DNA of 64,000 bases from Gluconobacter wancherniae NBRC 103581 (GTDB taxonomy: Bacteria > Pseudomonadota > Alphaproteobacteria > Acetobacterales > Acetobacteraceae). Within the stretch, counting starts at the first letter, position 1. The number at the start of each line of letters is the position of its first letter. The DNA lies in contig NZ_BJUZ01000001.1 in the NCBI RefSeq assembly GCF_007988885.1, positions 124,001 to 188,000 of the forward strand, written 5' to 3'. A model generated the notes under the pieces. The model did not search any database and was not told the origin of the DNA. It saw only the letters and a program-made list of their open reading frames with translations. The position numbers were made by a program, and so were the translations under genes. This document shows, piece after piece, positions 45,439 to 55,416 of this stretch.

Positions 45439-46848
45439 TTACGAGTTCGGGCAACAGCGTGATGGATGGCTTGTGGCTGGAATTCCGGAGGCCAGCCCGG
45501 GGAATAAATTCTGGCGTAACGTGCCCGCTGCCTGCGGACGGATGCGCCCACGGCTGCGCAGTTCTGGAAGAACGAGGCGGGCAAAATCCAGATAGCTGTC
45601 TGGATTGACAATCTGGATCAGGTTGATGCCATCGGTTTCCGAAGCTTCGAGCCAGCTTTCGATCTGGTCAGCAACGGCTTTCGCATCGCCCACGAATGTC
45701 CGTGCACGCCCAAAGCCTTCCTTGGGGCTTGTCGCTTCCGCAAGCGTCCAGGAGCGCCCGCTTTTGGCAGGATCGAACTGGCTAAGCACGGACTGGCTTG
45801 CTTCGGTCTGGCGGTATGTGACGACATTGTCTGTTGGCGTCTGCGAAAAATCTACACCCGTCATGGAGGAGTAGTGGATGATCGAGCCGATCGGATCATA
45901 CCAGGTCTTGTAATCCCGGAATTTTTCCAGCGCCTCGGCTTCGGTTTCACCCACGACCACCGCTGCAGCTGAAATGAATTTCAGGGACGCAGGATCACGG
46001 CCGAGCTTTTCGGCTTCCTCGCGGATCTTGCGGACATTGGCTTTTGTTCCGGCAGCATCCGCGCCGACTACAAATATAACTTCGGCGTGTCGTGCGGCGA
46101 AGTCTATGCCGCGCGCTGATGCGCCTGCCTGTAGAATGACCGGAACGCGCTGGGGGCTGGGCTCCGAAACATGGGCGTCCGGTACGCGGAAATATTTGCC
46201 GTCGTGGTGGATCGGGTGAACCTTGCCGGGGTCTGTATAAACCCAGTTTCCGCTGCCAGCGGGGGACTGATCACGGATAACCGCGTCATTTTCCCACGAA
46301 TTCATCCAGAGTTTGTAAACAACGTCCATGAATTCATCGGCGCGTTCGTAACGTTCGTCATGCGGAATCTGGCGTTCGAGGCCGAGATTGCGCGCAGCAC
46401 TTTCCTGCTGGGACGTAACAACATTCCAGCCCATGCGGCCCTTCGTCAGATGGTCCAGCGTCGTGAGTTTTCGGGCCAATTGATAGGGGTGTTCGTAGGT
46501 GGTGGAAAGTGTGATGCCAAAACCTAGAGACTTTGTCGCAGCTGCCATTGCCGAGACCAGCATCAGTGGATCGATCAATGGCGATTGGATGCCATGCTTC
46601 AGTGCTGGAGCCGGGCTGTTGCCATAAACATCGATCTGTCCCAGCGCATCTGCGATGAACAGGCAGTCAAACCCCTCCCGGTCCAGAAGCTTGGCAAGAT
46701 CAACCCAGTAATCGACATCTTTGTATCTGTGGGTTTGGTCGGCCGGGTGTCGCCACAGGCCGTAATTGAGGTGCGAAACAGTGGCCATGGTGAATGCATT
46801 GAGCACCATGTATCGATCACGCGATGTGTTCGGAGTGGGGGAAGTCAT
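45439..46848 (-). CDS. DszA/NtaA-type FMNH2-dependent monooxygenase
   Basis: A 469-residue bacterial-luciferase-like enzyme of the NtaA/SnaA/DszA family. Seen: YWVDLAKLLDREGFDCLFIADALG, TTYEHPYQLARKLTTLDHLTKGRMGWNVVTS (the family core), ARNLGL, ERYERADEFMDVVYKLW and GASARGIDFAARHAEVIFV. Such enzymes use FMNH2 and oxygen to cleave C-S or C-N bonds (DszA opens dibenzothiophene sulfone). I chose ATG 46848, which is 13 bp after the stop of the DszC-type gene. It works with the flavin reductase at the operon end. The real substrate is unknown. Confidence 0.88.
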   Translation of the reverse strand: MTSPTPNTSRDRYMVLNAFTMATVSHLNYGLWRHPADQTHRYKDVDYWVDLAKLLDREGFDCLFIADALGQIDVYGNSPAPALKHGIQSPLIDPLMLVSAMAAATKSLGFGITLSTTYEHPYQLARKLTTLDHLTKGRMGWNVVTSQQESAARNLGLERQIPHDERYERADEFMDVVYKLWMNSWENDAVIRDQSPAGSGNWVYTDPGKVHPIHHDGKYFRVPDAHVSEPSPQRVPVILQAGASARGIDFAARHAEVIFVVGADAAGTKANVRKIREEAEKLGRDPASLKFISAAAVVVGETEAEALEKFRDYKTWYDPIGSIIHYSSMTGVDFSQTPTDNVVTYRQTEASQSVLSQFDPAKSGRSWTLAEATSPKEGFGRARTFVGDAKAVADQIESWLEASETDGINLIQIVNPDSYLDFARLVLPELRSRGRIRPQAAGTLRQNLFPGLASGIPATSHPSRCCPNS

Positions 46849-46861
46849 CGTGCGGATGCCC

Positions 46862-48097
46862 TTACGAAGACAGGCCAACGCGCCACTGTTCGGGCGGAGG
46901 CGTTCCATTGACAGCGTAATCACCCACTACGCGCGTGCGATAAACGCGAGGGTTGTGCCCTGCAATTGTGCGGACGTTGCGCCAATGTCGATCAAGCCCG
47001 GCTGAACGAAGCGTCGCAGCGCCGCTCAGTGCGTCGAACAGCAGGCTGGCTGCATTGAGAACCAACGGCAGAACCTGATCCTGAGCCTGCCAGACTTCAA
47101 GCTCTGCACGTACCACAGCATTTTCGCGCTCGTCTTCGGTGCTGTCATAAACGGCCTGCAAGGCGCATGATGCACTGGAGACAACGGCCCCCGCGACATA
47201 CGCGCTGCTGCAAACACGCCCTACGATCTCCAGGATCTGTGGGTCCTGTGCGGGAAGATCGGCGTTTCCGTGGCTAAAGCCGCGTTTGCGGCGCTTGACT
47301 GCTTCGGAAATATCCGTGGCGGCAGCGCGGGCAATGCCTGCCACGGTAGCCAGATGATAAAGCTGGAAGAAAGCCTGCGAATATGGGAACGCGACGTTGC
47401 CAAAGCGGATGTCGTCGCTATCTGCCAGAACGTTCCGGAAGTGTGCGGTGCCGCTTGCGGTCAGCCGCTGTCCCACACCGTCCCAGTCATCTACGATATC
47501 CAGACCTGGGTCACGGCGTGCTGCGAGGCATTTCGCGGTCTGACCGTCATGGGTGGTTGCTGTGACGGTCAACCAGTCCGCATAGAGCGATCCTGTTGTG
47601 AAGAACTTGCTACCGTTGATGACCCAGCGACCGTCCTTTTCTTCAAGGATGGTGCTGAACTGATCACGTTTCGAACCGCCTCCTTCTGCCGCCGCCGCAC
47701 CGGCAGTTTCTCCCGCTCCCAGACGGATAAGCCATTTTGTGCGATAGGCGCTTTCCGGTTCGGAAAGGAGATGCTCAACGAAGCCGAAATGCGCACGGAG
47801 CGCCTGTGCAACGTTGGAATCTGCCGAACCGAGTTCTGTAATGAGCGCCAGAAGCTCTGTCAGTGTTGCGCCACTGCCACCAAATTCGACAGGAACGCGA
47901 AGGGCCGTGAAGCCTGCGTCCTTGAGGGCCTGTAGAGGCACGAAAGGCAGAACGCGGTTGAGCTCTGCATCCAGGGCATTGTCGCGGATCTTTTGGAACA
48001 GTGCCGCGTAAGTGGCCCTGAGCTGAGGATAGCGCGCAGTTGGCCCTGCACCCCAGAGGCTTTCGAGCTTCTGGGATCGTAGAGAAATATTGGACAT
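46862..48097 (-). CDS. DszC/SfnB-type acyl-CoA-dehydrogenase-fold monooxygenase
   Basis: A 411-residue flavoprotein with the acyl-CoA dehydrogenase fold, of the group that includes DszC and SfnB, used in sulfur acquisition. Seen: FTALRVPVEFGGSGATLTELLALI, WVINGSKFFTTGSLYADWLTV, and the C-terminal HNPRVYRTRVVGDYAVNG, which is characteristic of these monooxygenases; fatty acid enzymes have a catalytic Glu there. It oxygenates sulfur or a carbon next to it with FMNH2. It is the first gene of the six-gene operon. Confidence 0.88.
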   Translation of the reverse strand: MSNISLRSQKLESLWGAGPTARYPQLRATYAALFQKIRDNALDAELNRVLPFVPLQALKDAGFTALRVPVEFGGSGATLTELLALITELGSADSNVAQALRAHFGFVEHLLSEPESAYRTKWLIRLGAGETAGAAAAEGGGSKRDQFSTILEEKDGRWVINGSKFFTTGSLYADWLTVTATTHDGQTAKCLAARRDPGLDIVDDWDGVGQRLTASGTAHFRNVLADSDDIRFGNVAFPYSQAFFQLYHLATVAGIARAAATDISEAVKRRKRGFSHGNADLPAQDPQILEIVGRVCSSAYVAGAVVSSASCALQAVYDSTEDERENAVVRAELEVWQAQDQVLPLVLNAASLLFDALSGAATLRSAGLDRHWRNVRTIAGHNPRVYRTRVVGDYAVNGTPPPEQWRVGLSS

Positions 48098-48529
48098 TTC
48101 AGATAGCCTGCAGGCAGCACCTTGTTCCCGAAGGAAAAGAGCAAACCGGTTTTTGAAAGCACGCCGGGGCGCAACGAGTGTCAGGTTAGGCAGGACAAGA
48201 CATTAAACTATCTTTGGTGGTTATTAATAGAACATTGACACTCTAGTATGGTATTTTTCGGAAATACAATATGATTCGATATTAAATAAAATAACGAAGT
48301 AAATTAGTTTAATAATGAGCGAAACCTGCGTTCCTATGTGGCAAGCGGATCAGCTTTGTAGGAGGCGCTGACGCAGGGTAATATCATAGGCATATAAATA
48401 AAGTCCCTTGATCCTTCAGGTGAGAGGGACTTTCTGCACCAGAAGCTATCGGGCAGCGCTTGTTTCCGCAGGTATCATGGGTCCTTTATAAAGAGATATA
48501 GAATTCAATAATAATTTGATGTATTTGAT
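48098..48529. other. 432-bp region upstream of the organosulfur operon
   Basis: Holds the promoter and leader of the sulfur operon (minus) and the terminator of the downstream-reading lrp gene. An inverted repeat GTATTT-N5-AAATAC lies at 48251-48267, about 155 bp before the first gene, and could be a regulator site. I checked for a SAM-type riboswitch and saw no convincing one. Confidence 0.4.
48400..48433 (-). terminator. Rho-independent terminator of the second lrp gene
   Basis: A 9-bp perfect stem (AAAGTCCCT at 48400-48408 with AGGGACTTT at 48425-48433) is followed, on the minus strand, by the T-rich ATTTATAT. It lies about 100 bp after the lrp stop and separates that gene from the sulfur operon. 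Confidence 0.65.
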
Positions 48530-48982
48530 CTATAAAGGAAGTTCATTGTTTGACTTTACTTCTTCCATCACTGTGTAGGTATGAGTTTGTCGAATACCAG
48601 GCAAACGCGTAAGCGTTTTGCCAAGGAAATTGCGATAGGCATTCATATCGCGCACGCGTGCCTTGATGAGGTAGTCGAACCCCCCTGCCACCATGTGGCA
48701 TTCGCTGATCTGGGGAATGGATTTTATGGCTTTTGAAAAGTCATCGAAAATTCCCGGGCTTGTCCTGTCGAGGGTCACTTGCACAAACACGAGCAGACCT
48801 AATTGAAGGGCGTCTGGGTCCAGCTTGGCCATGTATCCGCGGATGATACCTGTCTGTTCAAGCTTGCGAACGCGCTCAAGTGTGGCGGCTGGGCTAAGAT
48901 GGATCAGGCGGGAAAGTTCCAGGTTCGTGATCCTTCCATCCTGTTGTAAACGAACGAGAATTTTTTTATCGACGTCGTCCAT
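48530..48982 (-). CDS. Lrp/AsnC regulator divergent from putA (PutR-like)
   Basis: A 150-residue feast/famine regulator. Seen: VDKKILVRLQQDGRITNLELSRLIHLSPAATLERVRKLEQTG (HTH) and the RAM domain with CHMVAGGFDYLIKARVRDM. ATG 48982 has GAGGG 6 bp upstream; an ATG at 49048 would add 22 residues encoded by the operator region. It diverges from putA, and in alphaproteobacteria PutR of this family activates putA when proline is present. Two identical palindromes lie in the gap. Confidence 0.92.
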   Translation of the reverse strand: MDDVDKKILVRLQQDGRITNLELSRLIHLSPAATLERVRKLEQTGIIRGYMAKLDPDALQLGLLVFVQVTLDRTSPGIFDDFSKAIKSIPQISECHMVAGGFDYLIKARVRDMNAYRNFLGKTLTRLPGIRQTHTYTVMEEVKSNNELPL

Positions 48983-48998
48983 GAGTGCCCTCAGTGCA

Positions 48999-49040
48999 GA
49001 ATTTAATTCGAAAAAATACGAGGTTACTGAATTTAATTCG
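48999..49040. promoter_or_regulatory. Twin GAATTTAATTC palindromes between lrp and putA
   Basis: GAATTTAATTCG occurs at 48999-49010 and again at 49029-49040. Each is a perfect 11-bp palindrome around a single base, and their centres are exactly 30 bp apart, close to three helical turns. They lie between the two divergent starts and are the obvious candidate binding sites of the Lrp-type regulator. Confidence 0.65.
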
Positions 49041-49122
49041 TTCATCATAATGATATTCGATGTTTAATTTTTCATAAGTCACGATAGAGCGGAGATGAAA
49101 ATTTTTCCCGGATCGATCTGTA

Positions 49123-52100
49123 ATGACACAGCCTTTTTCGACCTTGCAGACTGCGGTGCCTGCGCGTTCCTCTCTTCGTCAGACCATTACGGCAAACACG
49201 CGCGTTCCTGAGGCGTCGCGTGTTGTAGCACTCGCGTTGGAGGCGACGCTTCCGGTTGAATCCGTTCGTAATGTAAAGAACACGGCGCGCCATCTGGTGA
49301 AATCGCTCCGCACTGCCGGGGACACGGGATTGGTTCAGGGGCTCGTGCGTGAGTACGATCTTTCGACGCAGGAAGGTATTGCCCTGATGTGTCTGGCGGA
49401 AGCTTTGCTTCGCATTCCAGATATAGCCACACGGGACGCGCTAATTCGCGACAAGATAGGAGGCGCCAACTGGCGTGAGCATCTGGGTGCCGACAGTACA
49501 TTTTTTGTAAATGCTGCCACATGGGGGCTGGTTTTCTCCGGGCGTCTGCTTTCATCTCATGAACTGGACGGCGTTTCGGGGGCGCTGACAGGCCTGCTCG
49601 TGCGTTGCGGTGAGCCGTTGATCCGTCGTGGCGTCGATATGGCCATGCGTCTGATGGGCGAGCAGTTCGTTACTGGACAGACAATCGAACATGCTCTGAA
49701 GAATAGTCGGAAGTTCAATGAAAAAGGCTTCCGCTATTCATACGATATGCTTGGTGAAGCCGCGACGACAGCAGAAGATGCCGAGCGCTATTATCGTGAT
49801 TATGAGCAGGCAATTCACGCAATTGGTAAGGCGTCTGCGGGGCAGGGCGTTTATCGTGGACCAGGCATTTCGGTAAAGCTTTCAGCTCTGCACCCGCGCT
49901 ATAGTCGGCTTCAGCGTGCGCGTGTTCTAGAGGAACTTCTGCCCAGAGTTACCGAGCTTGCGCGTCTGGCTTGTGGCTATGACATCGGCTTCAATATTGA
50001 TGCCGAGGAGACGGACCGTCTGGAACTGTCTCTCGATCTTCTGGAGGCCCTTTGCTTTGATGAAGCGTTGCGGGGCTGGAAAGGCATTGGCTTCGTAGTT
50101 CAGGCTTACCAGAAGCGTGCACCATTTGTACTGGACTGGGTGATTGATCTCGCCCGGCGCAGCGACCATCGTCTGATGGTTAGATTGGTGAAGGGGGCTT
50201 ACTGGGATAGCGAAATCAAGCGCGCGCAGACGGACGGTCTAAGCGATTTTCCAGTATTTACGGTCAAAAACCATACCGACATTTCGTATATCGCCTGTGC
50301 CCGCAAACTTCTGTCTGTCCCACAGCAGATATTTCCACAATTCGCGACGCATAATGCCCAGACACTTGCGACGATCTACACGATTGCAGGTCCGGATTTT
50401 ACGGATGAAAGTTATGAGTTCCAGTGTCTGCATGGGATGGGTGAGGCGCTTTATCAGGAGGTCGTTGGCCCTGAAAAGATGAACCGCCCGGTTCGGGTTT
50501 ATGCACCTGTGGGGACACATGAAACGTTGCTCGCCTATCTGGTGCGCCGCCTGCTGGAAAACGGTGCCAATTCATCTTTTGTAAATCGTATTCAGGACGA
50601 GAACGTCCCCGTCGATACACTCATAGAAGATCCCGTTATGCTTGCCGGAGATTGCGCGGGCAATCCGTCCATCAGTCTGCCCGGAAACCTTTATCAGCCT
50701 GAGCGGTCCAACTCTCAGGGTTTGGATCTGGCGGATGAAGCCACGCTCCACGCCCTTGCGGATGTGCTTTCGGCTTCTCGTACATGGGGGGGTGAGGGCG
50801 ATCACGCTGTTCTTAATCCCGCTAATTTGCAGGATGTCGTGGGGCATATCGTGTTTGCCTCCGCGGAAAGCGTGGCAGAAGCAATCAGCACGGCAGAAAT
50901 AGCCTCGACGGAGTGGGGGGTGCTTTCGGCGGATCAGCGTGCGCTGTGTCTGGAAAAGGCAGCGGATGTTCTTGAGGACGAGATGCAGCCTCTCATGGGG
51001 CTGATCATTCGGGAGGCGGGAAAATCCTATGCCAATGCGGTAGCGGAAATCCGCGAGGCTGTTGATTTTCTGCGTTATTACGCGGCGCGCTCACGAGAGG
51101 TATTTTCTGAGCCCACATCGAAGCCTCTGGGCGTTGTGGCGTGCATCAGCCCCTGGAATTTCCCGCTGGCTATTTTTCTGGGGCAGGTTGCCGCCGCGCT
51201 GGCAGCGGGCAATGTGGTGCTGGCAAAGCCTGCCGAGGAGACACCACTCATTGCTCAGGAGGCTGTACGGATCCTGCATGAAGCTGGTGTTCCGGAATTT
51301 GCGGTGCAGCTTGTGGCGGGTGCTGGAAACGTAGGGGCACAACTCGTGCGTGATCCTCGGGTGGCGGGTGTTCTGTTTACCGGGTCTACAGAGGTTGCAC
51401 GCCTTATTCAGAAGCAGCTTGCTGACCGGCTTAATCCGGATGGAACTCCGGTTCCCCTAATTGCCGAAACAGGTGGCCAGAATGCCCTGATCGTGGATAG
51501 CTCGGCACTCTCCGAGCAGGTTGTCGCAGATACACTTTCCTCGGCTTTCGATAGTGCAGGTCAACGATGTAGCGCGTTGCGCCTGCTGTGTTTGCAGGAA
51601 GAAAGCGCGGATCGCGTGCTGACGATGCTCAAGGGCGCCATGACAGAGCTGAGCACTGGCAATCCGCAGCTTCTGTCGACTGATATCGGACCGGTTATTT
51701 CGTCTGAAGCACAGGCAGGCATCCTTCGTCATATCGAAGAGATGAGGGCCAAGGGCTATCGCGTGTATCAGGCTCCGCTGTCCGCGGGCTGTGAGGAAGG
51801 GATGTTCGTACCGCCCACACTCATTGAAATTCCGTCCATCGCTGTCCTGAAGCGGGAAATCTTCGGTCCGGTTCTGCATGTGGTGCGCTACCCACGTGCG
51901 GGGTTGGATCGTCTTATGGATGATATCAACGCGACGGGTTATGCGCTGACATTTGGTGTACATACCCGGATCGACAGGACCATCGCCCGCGTTACGGAGC
52001 GCACGCATGCTGGCAACGTTTATGTGAACCGTAATCTGGTCGGAGCTGTTGTGGGCGTTCAGCCCTTTGGTGGTCATGGGCTTTCAGGCACGGGCCCCAA

Positions 52101-52695
52101 GGCAGGTGGCCCGCTATATCTGAGGCGTCTTCTGGGCGTCTCTCCTCCGTTGCCGCTATCTCTGCGCCAGCCCCTGCCGTCCATTATGAGCATTTATACT
52201 GCGTGGATGCGGGAGCGTGAGGTCAGACCGTCTGCACCGGCGCTGACGAGCACGCCTTTAGGCACGGAGCTGACTCTTCCTGGTCCTGTCGGCGAGAAAA
52301 ACCTGTACAGTCTGTTGCCTCGGGGAAATGTTCTTTGTGCGGGTGGCTCTGCTGCATCGCTGTTGAGTCAGGCTGCGGCGGCACTTGCTACGGGCAACAG
52401 GGTGCTTGTGCTTCCGGAAATGTTTGACGCTTTTCCCAACCTCCCGGCGACACTTTCGGAGTGGATCCGTCCATTTGATCTGGCGGACCATATTGATGTC
52501 GCTCTGTGTTCACATGATGCGCCGGATTTACTGGCTCTGGGAAAAGTGCTTGCAAAGCGTACCGGACAGATCGTTACGCTGCATACCAACGATGATGGTG
52601 GTTCATATCGTCTGGAGGCTCTCGTTCTTGAACGTTGTGTCAGTACGAACACGACGGCGGCTGGCGGTAATGCCGCTCTGATGATGGTCTCATAG
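49123..52695 (+). CDS. putA: Bifunctional proline dehydrogenase / P5C dehydrogenase
   Basis: A 1190-residue PutA that oxidises proline to glutamate in two steps with substrate channelling, feeding electrons to quinones and NADH. Seen: PRODH barrel with [31 protein letters not shown] and [16 protein letters not shown] (about 354-369); aldehyde dehydrogenase domain with [13 protein letters not shown], the general base in [12 protein letters not shown] (Glu782) and the nucleophile in GQRCSALR (Cys816). A further 180 or so residues after the dehydrogenase correspond to the C-terminal domain of type B PutA proteins. There is no N-terminal ribbon-helix-helix domain, so it cannot repress itself as in E. 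coli; the divergent Lrp-type gene is the likely regulator. Confidence 0.96.
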   Translation: MTQPFSTLQTAVPARSSLRQTITANTRVPEASRVVALALEATLPVESVRNVKNTARHLVKSLRTAGDTGLVQGLVREYDLSTQEGIALMCLAEALLRIPDIATRDALIRDKIGGANWREHLGADSTFFVNAATWGLVFSGRLLSSHELDGVSGALTGLLVRCGEPLIRRGVDMAMRLMGEQFVTGQTIEHALKNSRKFNEKGFRYSYDMLGEAATTAEDAERYYRDYEQAIHAIGKASAGQGVYRGPGISVKLSALHPRYSRLQRARVLEELLPRVTELARLACGYDIGFNIDAEETDRLELSLDLLEALCFDEALRGWKGIGFVVQAYQKRAPFVLDWVIDLARRSDHRLMVRLVKGAYWDSEIKRAQTDGLSDFPVFTVKNHTDISYIACARKLLSVPQQIFPQFATHNAQTLATIYTIAGPDFTDESYEFQCLHGMGEALYQEVVGPEKMNRPVRVYAPVGTHETLLAYLVRRLLENGANSSFVNRIQDENVPVDTLIEDPVMLAGDCAGNPSISLPGNLYQPERSNSQGLDLADEATLHALADVLSASRTWGGEGDHAVLNPANLQDVVGHIVFASAESVAEAISTAEIASTEWGVLSADQRALCLEKAADVLEDEMQPLMGLIIREAGKSYANAVAEIREAVDFLRYYAARSREVFSEPTSKPLGVVACISPWNFPLAIFLGQVAAALAAGNVVLAKPAEETPLIAQEAVRILHEAGVPEFAVQLVAGAGNVGAQLVRDPRVAGVLFTGSTEVARLIQKQLADRLNPDGTPVPLIAETGGQNALIVDSSALSEQVVADTLSSAFDSAGQRCSALRLLCLQEESADRVLTMLKGAMTELSTGNPQLLSTDIGPVISSEAQAGILRHIEEMRAKGYRVYQAPLSAGCEEGMFVPPTLIEIPSIAVLKREIFGPVLHVVRYPRAGLDRLMDDINATGYALTFGVHTRIDRTIARVTERTHAGNVYVNRNLVGAVVGVQPFGGHGLSGTGPKAGGPLYLRRLLGVSPPLPLSLRQPLPSIMSIYTAWMREREVRPSAPALTSTPLGTELTLPGPVGEKNLYSLLPRGNVLCAGGSAASLLSQAAAALATGNRVLVLPEMFDAFPNLPATLSEWIRPFDLADHIDVALCSHDAPDLLALGKVLAKRTGQIVTLHTNDDGGSYRLEALVLERCVSTNTTAAGGNAALMMVS

Positions 52696-52703
52696 CGTCT
52701 TTA

Positions 52704-52725
52704 TCGGGGCGTTTGTTCGCCCCGA
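52704..52725 (+). terminator. Hairpin after putA
   Basis: TCGGGGCG (52704-52711) pairs perfectly with CGCCCCGA (52718-52725) over TTTGTT. It is 8 bp after the putA stop. The lack of a T-run leaves doubt about intrinsic termination. Confidence 0.5.
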
Positions 52726-52932
52726 ATACCCGCACGATAGTGACCTGAATGGATCTTCAGCGTGTCTGTAAGCATGGTCATCGTTGTGGCTCGGCCATTG
52801 ATCGCTTGATCAAAATCCATCTGAAAGCCGTGGCATCCAGTCTTTTACACCTGCCATATTCGGGCGAGGCAGAAGTTTTTCTTTCGTCGCACTGCTGCTA
52901 GTTTCGGTGGCTATGTCAGTTGGAAGAAGCAG

Positions 52933-53877
52933 ATGACGTCAATCACAACCATCATTGAAGATATTGCCGAAGAAATGCGCGGTGTCTCCGAGCGTGGGGC
53001 TGTCGCGGATTATATTCCGCCTCTGGCGTGTGTTGATCCTGCAAAATTCGGTATGGCGGTTATCGAGGCAGATGGCCAGGTACATACGGTCGGGGATGCG
53101 AACGAGGCCTTTTCTATCCAGAGTGTCTCGAAAATATTCGGCTTCACGCTGGCGCTTGACCTGCTGGGTGATGATCTTTGGCAGCGCGTACGGCAGGAGC
53201 CGTCAGGCAGCGCTTTCAATTCCATTGTGCAGCTTGAAAGCGAACTCGGCATTCCCCGCAATCCTTTCATTAACGCGGGGGCCATCGTGGTCTCTGATGT
53301 GCTGGTCTCGCATTATGGTGTTGAAGGCGCACAGCAGAAAATTCTGGATCTTGTGCGCCCTCTTGTGAGCGATAAGAGCGGTATCACGATTGATCGGAAT
53401 GTAGCGCTTCAGGAAAAAGAGACTGGTTTTCGAAATGCTGCTCTTGCGAATTACATGCGTAATTTCGGGAATATTCATAATTTGGTTCCTGATACCCTTG
53501 ATCTCTACTTCCATCAGTGTGCCCTGACAATGAACTGCCAGCAGCTGGCAGAAACAGGCACTTATCTGATGACGGGCGGACGCAATCCCATGACGGGACA
53601 GGCGGTAATTTCACCGCGTAATGCCCGGACCATTATGGCGCTGATGATGATGTGTGGCCATTATGATGGCTCGGGTGCATTCGCCATTCGTGTTGGATTG
53701 CCGGGGAAATCAGGTGTGGGTGGTGGCATTCTGGCTATTGCGCCTGGCATTGCTTCTGTCGCGGTCTGGTCGCCGGGTTTGAACCGACATGGCAATTCGC
53801 TGCTTGGTACCCGTGCGCTGGAACGCCTCGTTCAGCGCACGGGGTGGTCAGTTTTCAATGCACATCACCCAAGTTGA
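52933..53877 (+). CDS. glsA: Glutaminase A
   Basis: A 314-residue serine-dependent beta-lactamase-fold glutaminase that hydrolyses glutamine to glutamate and ammonia. Seen: [10 protein letters not shown] with Ser64 and Lys67 (the SxxK pair), [24 protein letters not shown] and [16 protein letters not shown] near the end. Length is normal. ATG 52933 has GGAAG upstream. It follows putA by 237 bp on the same strand, with a hairpin between, so it is probably a separate unit but part of the same glutamate-yielding neighbourhood. Confidence 0.96.
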   Translation: MTSITTIIEDIAEEMRGVSERGAVADYIPPLACVDPAKFGMAVIEADGQVHTVGDANEAFSIQSVSKIFGFTLALDLLGDDLWQRVRQEPSGSAFNSIVQLESELGIPRNPFINAGAIVVSDVLVSHYGVEGAQQKILDLVRPLVSDKSGITIDRNVALQEKETGFRNAALANYMRNFGNIHNLVPDTLDLYFHQCALTMNCQQLAETGTYLMTGGRNPMTGQAVISPRNARTIMALMMMCGHYDGSGAFAIRVGLPGKSGVGGGILAIAPGIASVAVWSPGLNRHGNSLLGTRALERLVQRTGWSVFNAHHPS

Positions 53878-53884
53878 GTGGCCC

Positions 53885-54454
53885 TCAGGGTGTTGTGGTT
53901 TGTGCAATCCTTGAAGCAAGCTGCTCAAGCAAGTTGCGTGTGAGAGCCGCGTTACCCGTATCGGTCGAAACATTGCCGTGTGTGGTGAAGACTGCACGCT
54001 GGTGTTTGATAGGCAGGTGTTCGTCGCGGGGGATAATAGCCCAGTCTGCCTCAAGCGTTCCCTGACCGTCATGCGTGATGTCGAGGCGACTTACATTCAC
54101 GGAGAGCCGGTTGTCCGGTGTTCCGCTCTGGGGTTGAGTGGTCACGAATACAGAGGGCCAGCTTTGTGCAAGACGTGCGGCCAGAAGGTCCGTGGCGCCC
54201 TGTGAAAGTCTGCTTGCCCAGCGACCATTCGGGCTTCGGTCAATCTGGTCTCCGTCACGTACTACAATATCCTGCGTGTCCAGATAATCCGGCAGGGTGA
54301 TGCGCGTGACGGCCATCACGTGCGTTGTAGCGGAAAGGGAAGGGGCAACACCCGGTACCGCTGGGGCTCCGAGCGTATAAAAATGTATCGGCGGGGATGC
54401 ACATCCGCTGAACAGAAGTGTGGCAATTGCCAGCGAGGCGGAGGAAAATTTCAT
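53885..54454 (-). CDS. PqiC-like ABC-transport auxiliary lipoprotein
   Basis: A 189-residue lipoprotein. Seen: signal with FSGC (Cys18), then PPIHFYTLG, the usual start of PqiC-type proteins, and VNVSRLDITHDGQGTLEADWAI. Such lipoproteins sit in the outer membrane and work with MCE-type lipid transport systems. It overlaps the stop of the MCE gene by 4 bp and ends the operon. The 3' end is 7 bp from the glsA stop (convergent). Confidence 0.85.
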   Translation of the reverse strand: MKFSSASLAIATLLFSGCASPPIHFYTLGAPAVPGVAPSLSATTHVMAVTRITLPDYLDTQDIVVRDGDQIDRSPNGRWASRLSQGATDLLAARLAQSWPSVFVTTQPQSGTPDNRLSVNVSRLDITHDGQGTLEADWAIIPRDEHLPIKHQRAVFTTHGNVSTDTGNAALTRNLLEQLASRIAQTTTP

Positions 54455-55416
54455 TGGCGGCGTCCCGTCAGCAACAGTTGCGGATTGCGCTCGACGTCTC
54501 CGGCAAAGCCACGCAGTGCTGATGCCGCAGCGGCCAGATCGCGGAGGCTGGCCTCCAGATTAACGCGTTCTGCAGAGCGCGGTGATGTCATGCTGTCGAT
54601 ATTGTTCAGGCTTTTGCCTGCTCTGGCGATGGTGTCATTGCTGGTCTGGAGCAGGGTATGGAGCTCTTTGCCACGTGCGTCGAGTTGGTCCGTGCCAGCA
54701 TTGGCCAGACGGTCCACGCTCTGGAGGGTGCGCATGAGTTCAGGCTGAAGTTTTTCGACAAGGTCCCGGGTCGCCATAATCATTGCCTGGCTTTGGTCCG
54801 ATGTCTCATGAACACTTTTCACAAGCGGGGGAAGGTCTCGGTCAAGCTGCTCCGAAAGTTCCTGAATTGCGATCATCGCGGTGTTTGCGTTGTCACCAAG
54901 CTGTTTGATGGGCAGGTCCTGCAAAGTCTGCGTCATGGCCTGAATGGTAGATTGCTTGGTGGGGATTTCGGTCACAGTCGCGATGTCAGGGTGCAGGACG
55001 GCCGGTGTGCCGGGTGCAAAATCCAGATCGATTTCAGATGAGCCCGTTACAAAACTGCGCAGGTTCATTTCTCCACGCAGCCCCTGTGCAACCAGATCCC
55101 GCAGGTGTGGCATGCTGGCTTTATTGCTTCCTGCGAGAACAATGTTGTCTGGGCGCATGGTGATATAAACTGGGATGAAGGCTTTCTTTGTGTTCGCATC
55201 ATATTCGATGACGACGCGGTCCACCGCTCCAACCTGAACGCCCCGGAACGTCACGGGTGCGCCAACAGAGAGGCCTGATGATGCTCCGTTGAACACCAGA
55301 ACTGCTTTTTCGGTGCGGGTGAATGGATGGAAGTTTCCAAATAGCACGAACGCCGCAACGAGCAGTGCGATCCCCCCGAGAACGAACGCGCCAACAAGGG
55401 CTTGCCTGTTCATCAA
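54451..55416 (-). CDS. mlaD: MlaD-like MCE-domain protein
   Basis: A 321-residue periplasmic protein anchored by one N-terminal segment (about 8-27). Seen: the MCE domain (residues 35-115; SSGLSVGAPVTFRGVQVGAVDRVVI) and a long helical C-terminal part with LEKLQPELMRTLQSVDRLA. MCE proteins form hexameric rings that pass phospholipids between the membranes. It overlaps the ATPase gene by 4 bp. The long helical tail makes it closer to the Mla/PqiB-mixed forms than to short E. coli MlaD. Confidence 0.88.
   Translation of the reverse strand: MMNRQALVGAFVLGGIALLVAAFVLFGNFHPFTRTEKAVLVFNGASSGLSVGAPVTFRGVQVGAVDRVVIEYDANTKKAFIPVYITMRPDNIVLAGSNKASMPHLRDLVAQGLRGEMNLRSFVTGSSEIDLDFAPGTPAVLHPDIATVTEIPTKQSTIQAMTQTLQDLPIKQLGDNANTAMIAIQELSEQLDRDLPPLVKSVHETSDQSQAMIMATRDLVEKLQPELMRTLQSVDRLANAGTDQLDARGKELHTLLQTSNDTIARAGKSLNNIDSMTSPRSAERVNLEASLRDLAAAASALRGFAGDVERNPQLLLTGRRQ

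Noticed and set aside
48098-48240. Possible SAM-type riboswitch in the leader of the sulfur operon.
   Set aside because: I looked for SAM-II-like and SAM-I-like conserved elements on the minus strand and found only a short CCTGCAGG palindrome, which is not enough.
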